Shown in pieces: positions 24,601 to 36,600 of a DNA stretch of 64,000 nucleotides. The stretch spans positions 7,502,001-7,566,000 of the forward strand of contig NC_061474.1 in NCBI RefSeq assembly GCF_022581195.2, in the 5' to 3' direction. Source of the DNA: Helicoverpa zea (lineage: Eukaryota; Arthropoda; Insecta; Lepidoptera; Noctuidae). The notes under the pieces were generated by a model that saw only the letters and a program-made list of their open reading frames with translations, did no database searches and had not been told where the DNA came from. How positions within the stretch are numbered: the stretch's first letter is position 1; the number at the start of each line of letters is the position of its first letter. The position numbers and the translations under genes are program-made.

Positions 24601-27600
24601 GCTACTTTCATCTATACTTACTTGGAAACCTTAACATCAGACCGCTCATCCCCATAAGGTCCCTTCCTGGCCAGCCCAAAGTCTCCAATCCTGGGCATGA
24701 GGCATGTATCCAGGAGTATGTTCGCTGGTTTTATATCCCCATGTATTAGTGGAGTTCCGGCCATCGTGTGTAGGAATGTTAGTCCTCTGAAAATGGTCAG
24801 ATAAAATTAAATATATAATTTAGTTTGGTATTTTTAAAAGTAATATTTGTTTTTTTTAGGTTAATGAAATAAGTACTTTTCACGTGAAATTACATTGGAT
24901 TGCACTCAAAATTTCAAGGACAGAAATGTCAGAACAATTTCTGGGATTCAAAAGAGTATATATGTAGCTTCAGACTACGATAAATTGATTGCAATGATAT
25001 TCAAATGGATAATTTGAAGATGACAAATCAATACAAAAATATGCCATTTAAAACAGGAATTGACTTTCAAAAACACATGAAATACTTATTCTAATTTTAA
25101 AAATATTTATATTCGTTATAGGAAGTGATTAGAATTTTGTTGCCATATAAATAAAACAAAATTCAAATGTCAAATTTCTTACCTAGCAACACCATGAACT
25201 ATGTTATATCTTTGAGACCACGATAACGGCGGGTGATGAGTTTTGCCCCTTAGTCTTTGTTCTAACGAACCGCCAGCCATTAATTGGTATACTAAGCATG
25301 CTTCTGGACCTAAAACAAATAAAATAAAAAATTAGTTCAAAAATCACGAAGAAAGGAATCATGAGCGGAGATGCCATTAGGCAGGTAGGTCAGGCGCCTT
25401 CTTGTAGGTCAAATAACTTAAGGTATCAGTTACTAGTACACTAACGTTCGAGTCCTTTGAGACATCTATCAAAGTTTGCACTTGATTTCTTGGTGATTTG
25501 GTTTTAAAATGAAAGACGTAGTTCCCAAGAAGGCGTATAAAGGCGAACATAGTTACATTCCTAGTCCGCTGAACCCCCGCCTTTTTGCGCGCTTCTTAGG
25601 AGATTTTCTATTATAGCATCTCCGCTAGTCACAAAATGACTCTCCATGAACAAAATACAGTATGTTGTCGTGCCGGTACTGGTTGAGGCACATCTCGCCA
25701 CTAGTACATACCTCCGAGCGAGTACCCGTAGAGCGGCAGTATGTTGTCGTGCCAGTACTGGTTGAGGCACATCTCGCCACTAGTACATAACTCAGTATGA
25801 GACAAGCTTACCTCCGAGCGAGTACCCGTAGAGCGGCAGTATGTTGTCGTGCCGGTACTGGTTGAGGCACATCTCGCGAATCAGTTCTTTGTTTCGGTCG
25901 TTATTGTCGCGAAGACGTTTTACTGCTACTGTAAGATGCTTCCATTCACCTGAAAACACAATTTATGTATTGTATACAAACAAAGATAATATATTTTGTA
26001 TGGCCAACTTAGCTAACATGTATAGCAATGAGTTAAAAGGTCGTGCTTGCGAATGTACTGTACGTGTAATGTGTAGTATAAGTTCTGTAACTAATACTTA
26101 CGCCTTCAATAAGGTACGCATGTAAGAGAAGTCAATCTTGCAATACACAAATTACATAATCTTTTGACCATCTTGACCAGTCGTTACGGGTGGTTAGTGT
26201 AGTCAGCAAGCCAAAAAGCTTGTGAGCTAGCTTTATAAATTAATTTAATTGGTTGGCACCGGTAACTCGAGGTCAGATAGGCAGTCGATTCATATAAGAC
26301 ACTGGTACAGCTGCATCTAGTTAGGTTGGGAGCCGATAGAGGTATATAGTTGGAAAAACGTTAGGCAAATGATAACCTAATATTCTGAATAACCTGTGTA
26401 TCTCATCGCATTATTTAATCAGTATCTTTTACCAAATAAACCACGAAAATGAAACATACCTTTAAAAACCTGTCCAAACCCGCCCCTCCCCAACAGGTTA
26501 CTATCAGACCAGTTGCCGGTGGCCTCCTTCAACTCTTCATAACTGATCCTTGGTACAGCAGACACGTTGCGCATGATCTCATCATCTTCATTGCCTTTCT
26601 CGCCTTGCGTTGATGATGTCTGAATTAGGGAGAATAGATTTTGAACTTTATTTTGATGGGTTTAAGGTTGATTTTGAGCTTCGGTTGGTATATATAGTCA
26701 ATGTTTGTAAAATTATGTGTGGTTGCTTTTAGTGAATTATTGTGTTTATAGATTTGGTGTTTGGGAAGCCGAGCCCAACATAGTTGGGAAAAGCGTCGGT
26801 AGATAATGATAGATTCTGTGTTTGGCATTGTGTTCATATTGTAAAATTATTATAAATATTTATTCTTTCAAATTAAATGTGTTTAACAATATATTTATTA
26901 TTTTTAATTAAATGTATGTTTTTCATCTTATGAAGTTACCTAACTAAATATAATTTTAGAAATGAGATAATAGGCTTTTGGTAAATCAAAATTAAAAATG
27001 ATTTATTCAAACTTGGCTGCAAGACAGCACTTTTCGAACGTCAGGAATTTACATAAGACAGCCCCCAAAACGCCCACCCTTCACCCGGTAGGCCCGTTTA
27101 CTATATTTTTTATATCCAATTTTCAAACCGAAAAGTTTTAAGATAATAACTGACGTTTATGTTGTCGATTAAGTTGGGCCTAAGCAAACAGGAAGTTTAA
27201 CTTTTTGTGAATCGACTACAAGCACCATCGTTGAAATGAATATCAAGTACAAAATACAAAGAATTTAAATTACTCGTCACACCACAACAATACAAGTACA
27301 AAATCACATACTTTACCTACATGCGCACAAACACAAAGCCATTGAACCGAATGATTCACTACAAATATGCATTTAAATAATTGAATTGAAATTCATTGAA
27401 CAACAATGATATCATAGGATAGGATCAGTGAATGAGTAGTGTGACCACAAGTTACCTCTGCCTTGGTACATAAAGGGCTTACAAAGGAACATGATGCGTT
27501 TTAGTCAGTAAGAGTATGACACTCCCTCACGCTGCTAACCTACAGAGGGAGGGGTCATTTGATGATTTACCTTGCTTATGTCCGTGCTTGTTTCGTAGTT

Positions 27601-30600
27601 TGGCGACGGTGAGTTCCCATTTTGTATCCTGCTCGTTGTTGGTAGATGGACACCCTGGAATTAGAAACAAAACGAAATATTAGATATACTACATACGCAC
27701 TAGATCAATTGACACATTTAACTCATCGTGACGAGTTCCTCCGAGTTTCGAGTGGTAGGTATATTAATTTGGTACAAGCAGTTACTTGAACATTTTTATC
27801 AGTCAAAAACAAGAAAGTCTGACAACCAGTCTTACCAAGGAGTACCTAATTAGACCGGGTAACTGGACTGGTGGCCGATCTCAATATTTGAGAAAAAGAG
27901 AGATTGACGATGAATTGGAGAAATGAACCCTTGAGTCTAATCTAAATTTAAGCTGTGCTAAGGACATTATAGACAGCTACATTCATAACCTACCATTATC
28001 TACTTGCATTATTCGCTTAAAAAATAACGAGAATGACTATTGCATATTGCATTTGTAATGTATGCACTCATTATAAGGATGTCATTGAACATACTTTATC
28101 TCTTCATGATACAAACAAGCATGCAGCTGTGGTTATTATTATCATCGTAAATATATCATATACACTAATATTCGTATCAAAACAAAAAGAAAATGACAAA
28201 CTCCTGACTATTTTTTTTTAAACATCCATAAACCAGAAATCAGGTTATTAAGTTCAAAACTCAGGTAAAAACGGCTGATGCAATATTTTATCCCAATGAT
28301 TTTGGGTCGGATTTCGTGGTTGTATATTCTAATAAGGGAATCTTATCATTTTATTTAAGTAGTTAATTTATATTTCAGATTCGTGGTTTGTGGTCAGCAA
28401 AAGGAATTTGATATTTTGGTTTTTACTTTTAGGTACTCAAAAATAATTAATGCCCAATCCTTCTCCGTGTGAGCGGGGGCCTGTGCCCAACAGTGGGACG
28501 ATAAGAAAGGTTGTAACAGTAACTCAAAAATATCCCAACAAGGCAAAAAAAATTTAGCTAGCCAAAAATATTTGAAACTCGCCGTTTTCCCGCGGTTTCA
28601 GTCGCGTCTAGCGGGGACTGTAGCCCGTACCCGGATAACATAATACCTAGGTACACATTTTTTGTTCGCAAACAATTTTGGTGGAACTTTGAAGAGAAAC
28701 CTAGCTTGAACAAGTTCCTTTACCTCTATATCAACGGCGGATCCAGGGGGTAGGTCACAAGGTCATGACCCCCCCCTGGGCCAGGTTCAGGACCTAAGAG
28801 GACCAATAATTGAAATGGTTAAACACGATGTTTTCAGTTTTTGTTATAAGTATAAGATAATTTTTATTCCGAGTGAATAGGTAGATACCTACATAGTTAC
28901 AGGTAGAGTAGTTTTGCTGAAGAATTCGTGCTCGCAACGCTCACTCTCTATTCTTTATTTACTCTTTATCCGTACCCAAAAGGAGGAAACGGGATCCTGT
29001 TACTAAGAATCCGCTGTCCGGGTTGTCTACATTACATGCTGTATCTCATGCAGGGCCGTCTTAACCTATGGTGCAGGGTGTGCGAATAACCCGGGCGCCT
29101 CGGTCTCAGGGGCGCCGCGGGACGCCCCACCACCAGGAAATTTCGAAGAAATTACACCCGTTCGATAAGGAAGTTCCACATTGTATCATGATACTGACAA
29201 AAAAGTCGCCTTCGCTTTGTTGGATCGATCATTTTGATTATTTTTAACTTTTAACATCCTCCAACTAAGTGAAAAAATTCTAGCTCGCTACGCTCGCGAG
29301 TAAATGACTATGTCTGTACTGTATTTCTGATTATTTATTATTTTTAATGACGCACCGAATCAACGAACACAAATGGCACTCTCTCTAATCACGGTTCCTT
29401 TTTATTTGTACGTAATTCCCAGTCTGATTTGTGAGTCTTCAAACAAATAATTCAAAAAAGTTCGCGCTCGCTGCGCTCGCGGCTACTTGTTGCTTTACAA
29501 TGTATTTAATCAGGTGCTTTTGTGTCGTAGGTTCAAAAAATTTCGCGCTCGCTTCGCTCGCGCAATATCATATATACCTTGCTTTCATTACTTCATAAGT
29601 CAAATATAACAAAAAAATATATTAATGGAGTCCTCAAAAACAAAACAGTTTGCGCTTCCGACTGCTTGTTACTTTACAGCGCTTTTTAAAACTTATGTAT
29701 GAACTTTTTGTGTCCCAAAATTAAAAAAATTTGCGCGCTCGCTTCGCTCGCGCTCATTTTTACAATAACGTAGTCCTGTCTCGACTTTCATAACTTAAAT
29801 CTGGCCAACAGTTTGAGCCTACAATGATTCGGAAACATTTTTATAAGTCCTTTACCTACCAAAAAAGTGACTTTCGTTCGAACGTTCTTATTTATATTCC
29901 TTTTGATTTTGAGTAGTACATATTGTATGTACTACTCAAAATCTTTCAATAGATACATAAGTGGCGCTTGGGTGATGATTGCACCGAGGCGCTACATGAG
30001 CTAGAGACGGCCCTGATCTCATGAACCCTTACCAATAGTAAGACAATTGAAGTTTTCACAGAAAATGTTTTACTGTTGCTGCAATAAAAAAAACGTACGC
30101 GCCCTTTTCTACGTACACAATACTTTTCAAACGTTTAGTCTTCAACCTGAAAAAATTCTCGCGCTTGCTATGATCGCACTTTCTTGTATTTGTGCTGTCT
30201 ATTTGTTATACAGCAAGAAAGCGTTTTCATCTACTTTTAGTCCTCGAACTGAAAAAAAATTTTCGCGCTCGCTTCGCTCGCGCTTTTTCAATTTCACGTC
30301 TGTGATTCTGTCCAAGAAATCGCGTTCGCTCAGCTCGGACCATTTTCTACATAAAAACACTTTTTTAACCTTAGTCCTCGACCTGAACAAAAATTTTCGC
30401 GCTCGCTTCGCTCGCGCTTTTTTGTTTGGCACGTGTGTGTAGTATAAATACGAGAAATTGCGCTCACTCTGCTCGGGCCATTTTCTACATGAAAACACTT
30501 TTCTTCACATTCGTAAAAATTTCGAGCTCGCTACGATCGCGCTTATTGTATTTATACTACTACTTTTAATATTAACAGATCTATACGCTACAATATAATA

Positions 30601-33600
30601 TTTTTTGTGACTTGACCACGACTTTGTGACCCCCCCCTGGTGCCGAAACTGGATCCGCCCTTGCTCTATATACATATATACGAGTATATAACCTATAATT
30701 ATGTTTTATAACCGCCAATAACAGATAGTAAAGCTTTATTCCGCGAATAGGTCAGGTCAACGGCTGTGGAATGACGCCATAGGCATTCCCAATACATACA
30801 AATAAACAGCTATTAATATTTCCTATTTTCTAATAGACAATAATGTTTTCCTATAAATACACATATCCGACTTCGAACCTAGGGTTTGTTGGGTGATTAA
30901 ACATGCAGCTCACTCGATTAGAATTGCATAATTTAGTTTGTTCTCAAAAAAGAAAGAGCTATTAATTTGCAGAGATGTGCTGCATACATCTTTTTTTATT
31001 ATTTCACAAGTAACTAGCTTTTTATCGCGGCTACAGATAAGTTTAGGGGGCTGTTCGTCCCGTGTCCTGATAAAATATATGTTACTCGCAGATAATGTAG
31101 CTTTTCATGATTTATGTTTTTCAAGTTTCAAGTTTTTCAAGTTCAAGGGGCTGTCTTTTGTGATGTTCAAAAAGTGCTGATTTTCATTTGATTTTTTCAA
31201 ATAAGTTCAGTAGTTTCGGAGCCTTTAGTGTACAAATAAAAAATATGTTTCTCATTAATATTTATATTGGTATACATTTTAATTTCGACCATTCAGTGGT
31301 ATCGTTGAGGGAAGAAAGTACATCGGTTGCATAAAAACTTCTCCGCTACGCTTTAGTCAAGTGTCATCCTTAGTAGGTGCACTTTTTTGCAAATGTGATC
31401 TCAAACATTAATGGCGTCCACGGCCGATTTCAGCCACGGCGGCTGTTCTCATTTAAGGAGATCAGCCAGCTGCGCAGGACATATTATAGTGCAAGAGCAT
31501 TTGCGCAGACACAGGTGCACTCCCTATTCCTTCACTCTCATAGCCCGATGGGACGGCAATCCGACACGACCGGAAAGAGATCAGGCGCAGGACCGACATT
31601 TACGTGCTCTCCGATGCACGGGTGAATCAACCACCAACTTCCAGACTACGGGCTGCTTTGTGAAAGTTTAAGAAAACCCACAAAGCGATTTCGGCCCGAC
31701 CCGGGAATCGAACCCGAGACCTCGAGCACAGCAGTCGCGGTTGCGACCACTAGACCAACGAGGCAGTCAAACATTAAACCGGTTTTGATTACTTGGGATT
31801 TATCGCTAATTTTCCTGTTATGTTTTCGGAATGGCCTAAGGAAAACTATCAATGCGTTTTACTGGCTTATAGCCAATTAGTTTACTGTAGTATAAACAAT
31901 GATGTCAATGTGTTACGGATGCTAGCTATAAGATTTCTTTTAGTGTATACTTTTTATACTAATACATAGAATTAAAGATTTTATTGTTTGTTGACACATC
32001 GATGGAATTTCGAAATTCTAGAACAGTTTAGCGTATTTCTGAGAAATATTTTTGTCACTAACTTCCTTAGAAATACGTCAATACATTCATAAGTATATAC
32101 GCCATTTACCTATATCTTACATATTATGTAGGTATATGTTCTGCTAAGGGAATACCAGCCTACAATTCTTTCCTGTATGATTCTGTAGAAATCAATGACA
32201 CACTGGTTATCGCTGAAGACGTAAGTATAGTTTGCGTAAAATCTATACTAATATATTATAAAGCTGAACAGTTTGTTTGTTTGTTTGAACGCGCTAATCT
32301 CAGGAACTACTGGTCCGATTTGAAAATTTCTTTCAGTGTTAGATAGCCCATTTATTGAGGAAGGCTATAGGCTACTTTTTATCCCGGTACGGGAAGTAGT
32401 TCCCACGGGATGCGGGTAAAACCGCTGGCAGAAGCTAGTGAGTTTATAAATAAAGTGCGTCCTTTACCCAAGATCCCTGTTCCTACCCTTCCCAGTAATT
32501 TCCGTCCAATTTCCATTTTACCTTTTCTTTCTAAGGTGCTTGAGGCTTGTGCCCATAAGCAGTTCTCTCGTTTTATATCTGTCAATAAAGTTATCAGCCC
32601 TTTCCAATCCGGCTTTAGGCCTGGGCATAGCACCTGCTCTGCTCTCCTTAAAGTGACTCGCGATATTCGAACAAGCATGGAGGAAGCCAAGCTCACAGTG
32701 CTGGTGTTAATTGACTTCTCGAATGCGTTCAATACAGTCAGTCACGATCTCCTGATACACATCCTATCCTTCTACAAGGTGTCTTCTCAAGCGCTGGATT
32801 GGTTCATGTCTTATCTTCAGGACCGCCAGCAGTCAGTACGAGTTGATGAAGTGACATCAAATTGGTGCAAACTGGATGCTGGTGTGCCACAAGGCGGTAT
32901 TCTTTCTCCACTTTTATTTTCAATTTTTATAAATCTCCTAACTCTTGAACTTCAGTCTGCGTATCATCTTTATGCTGATGACTTGCAATTATATCGTCAC
33001 TCCAGCCTCGAGGGTTTATCTGCTACAATCATGGAATTAAATAACGATCTAGCTGGGTTGAAGAGCTGGGCTGATAGGTTTGGAGTGGCGGTAAATCCTG
33101 GCAAGTGCCAAGCTATTTTAGTTGATAGTAGTCGCATTATGCAAAGAGTGGATTTAAGCAGCTTACCTCTGGTACAATTTGATGGTATGAAAATCCCTTA
33201 TAACTCAAGCGTGAAAAACCTGGGCTTACATATCGACACTACGTTAAGCTGGCAATCTCATATTGGGAGTGTTAGCCAGAAGGTAACAGGTTTGCTGCGC
33301 TACTTTTATCGGTTAAGAAACCTTCTCCCGTTCAACGTGAAAGCGATGCTTGTGCGAACCTTGATCTTTCCCATAATTGACTATGGTGATGTTTGCTTCT
33401 ATGACCTGAATGCAGATCTGCTCAATAAACTTGACCGGCTTCTCAACAGTTGCATTCGATTCGTTTTTAATCTTCGCAAGTACGATCATGTGTCTGCTTA
33501 TCGAGAACAGCTTAGATGGCTGCCAATTAGGCAAAGGCGTGAGATGAGAGCATTAACTACTCTATTTTCCATTCTTCATACTCCTTTTTCACCTCCTTAT

Positions 33601-36600
33601 TTATCATGCCACTTCCAGTTTTTGTGTTCTCAACATAACAGAAATTTGCGTTCCTCCAACAACCGTCTACTCCAATGTCCCTCACATCGCACAGATTTCC
33701 TTCATTCCTCCTTTTTTTGTCCAATCTATTCTTTTATGGAACAAGTTGCCCTCGGAAATTAGGATGGTAAATAGCCGATTGACTTTCAAATTGAAGCTTC
33801 GTGAGTATCTTCACCAGAGTTTGCAGAATTGACAAAACTGTGCATTTGATTTTGTGTCATTTATATATGTATTAAAGTTTATTTAATATTATATATTTAT
33901 ATATATGTGTATGTATAATAAGTCTATGTTACAGTCAGTCAGGCAGTCAGGTCAGGCAAGTACCAATGCAACTTTTCTAAGTCTGTATGTACTTTCTAAG
34001 TATATCTTAGACACCATTGGCTGTGTTTCGGATGGCACGTTAAACTGTAGGTCCCGGCTGTCATTGAACATCCTTGGCAGTCGTTACGGGTAGTCAGAAG
34101 CCAGTAAGTCTGACACCAGTCTAACCAAGGGGTATCGGGTTGCCCGGGTAACTGGGTTGAGGAGGTCAGATAGGCAGTCGCTTCTTGTAAAGCACTGGTA
34201 CTCAGCTGAATCCGTTTAGACTGGAAGCCGACCCCAACATGATTGGGAAAAAGGCTCGGAGGATGATGTATAATAAGTCTATGTACGTTTATATATTTTC
34301 GATTTGTCTTATATACATATTTAGTGCACCTGCCATGGAATTTCTCCTTCACCTAAAGGTTGACTGGTAGAGAACGCCTAAGGCGTTAAGTCCGCCTTTG
34401 TACATTGTTTTTTTGTAAAATGTGTGCAAAAAGTATAATAAATAAATAAACATAATTTACTATGTACATATTCATATGTAGGTACCTATTTAGGCAACCT
34501 TCTTCAAAGAGTTGTACTTGTACCTACTTTCTACATATAAATAACCAGCTATCCGCTGGGTTTCACCCGCGTCCCGAGGAAACTAATTCCCTCACATGGA
34601 TAAAAAGTAGTCTTTATGTTATTCTGATATAGTTGTAGTAGTGTTGTAGTAAGCTATATTGTTGCCAAGTTTCATCAAAATTCTATCAGCCGTTTGAGCG
34701 TGATGAAATAACAAATACGCACACACACAAACTTATGCATTATAAAACATTACATAGTAGGATTTGCTGTCTAAAGAGGGTAGCATAGCTTACCAAAAGA
34801 TAAGTTATATTATAAGTAGGTATCTAGACTTTAACCTGGCAACTCAGGTTGATTCAAAATACCACTTTCTCACCTTCATTTCATCTTGAGCAAACAGGTT
34901 TTAATGCCAGATGGGTAACTTGTTGGCGGGTTGACCTTCTTTTATTGTTTTAAGAAAAATAATAATAAAGATTCATCCTTACTTTTTACTGCAGTTTTTT
35001 AATTGATATATTTGTTTCTTGGTCCTTAAAGGCTCTAAAAATATTGAACCGATTTTTCAAATTATTTCACTGGCATGCTACTCTCGGGGTTTTATGTCAG
35101 TAGATTTTAGAAATAATGTACTACGCTAACCCGATACTCACAATACTTATGTCTTATTGCTAATGTGACTTAATTATAATGTGATTTAAATACATTACAT
35201 ACCTTTTCAATCAACATGACAGGCAGAGGAATTGAACCAAAGTTGCCATCACTCTTTTGTGAACTCTTCTTATATGAACTATCTGAAATTATTAAATTAA
35301 ATAATATTTGTTAGTATTTATCTTCATTTTAAATATTTACACAAATATATATTTTTTTTTATAATAATTACATATAAAAAGTTAGGTAATAGTTATGGCG
35401 GAAAAATATTTGCTAACCCAAATGGCTTGGGAACATAGCAGGTAGAAGTACGCTGCCATAGTTTTTTTTTTTCTTTATTTACCAACTGTAAACATTATAT
35501 CATGTAATTAAAAACAATCATTTGGCAGTACAGCCTGTCTCCTGGGCCACGTTACCATGGCGGCTATGCAGAAAAGTACTCTTACATTTAATTTTTTTTT
35601 AAGTTTTCTATAGTGTGTATTTAATGTTTTACTAAAATAAAATATTTCCGAATAAGTATATTTTTTAAGGCCATAAAAATATTTTAAATAAAATTGTTTA
35701 GCACTTTCATGTTGGAAAAACAAATTTTCTAGTCTTATTAGATTTATTAGGAACATTTTTCAAATTATTTAAGTGATGTGAACATACTTTATCATGTGGT
35801 AGAAAAATTAGTATTATTAGCATAATTCCTGAGCCTAACAGTGATAATGAGTAAATAAAATACTGATATATCTGCAGTCTGCTTGTTGTTATGTAATATT
35901 TTCTGTATATATGTGTATGTAATACATATCATATCAATATTGTTAGTATTACTTTTTATCAACCACCTTTGGATATTGATATTATATTACTGTAACAGAT
36001 TTTACATATCAACACCTTAAGGTGAAAAAGTAAGAAATGCAATTCTGCTCAATTTATTTTGTTTCTAGGAATGCAACATTGCAAAGCTCAACCTACTTTT
36101 CCTCCTGATAAGATTTTTAGATTTTTAAACCTCTATTTATAGCAATAAAATAATAATTTAAATATCACACACTACAGCATGATGTTATTATTTTTTTCAA
36201 CTATTCATCAGAACTTGCATTAACTTGTCTAATCAGTGAAACTGAACTGTACACAAATATCAACAATATTCTCCAAAGTGACTGAACTATAGAGCTATGT
36301 AATATAATTTAATATTGATATGATATGATAAATTAATCTTGATTTTGTCATGGGCCTTTATTAAAATTTTAATCACCTAGTGATACACCTGAATCATCAG
36401 GAGTTCAATGTATGAACTCATTTTTTAACACTATACATGGTGTTTCCTTTTGACCAAATTCAGAAAAAGGTGGTGCTCAGTTTAAGTATTTACGTTGTTA
36501 TCTTGTGTTTGGCTGATCCGAGTGTGATGCAGTGTTCGGCATAGCACATGTCAAAGTTAGGAGGTATATGTTTATTTAACGCTCAGGTTTTACATATACT

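Noticed and set aside
30047..30498. Open frames of 131 and 99 aa on opposite strands
   Set aside because: They are read through the GCTCGC subrepeats of the outer hAT-like element and have no protein similarity I recognise.
29280..30560. Regular CG-rich repeats resembling a CRISPR array
   Set aside because: Spacing is irregular, the repeats are imperfect, they lie inside two transposons, and the genome is eukaryotic.
31700..31770. tRNA gene candidate (A and B boxes present)
   Set aside because: The tRNA-like part continues directly into a SINE body found elsewhere in the window, so it is a SINE head and not a functional tRNA gene. The same holds for 3698-3770 and 5290-5395.
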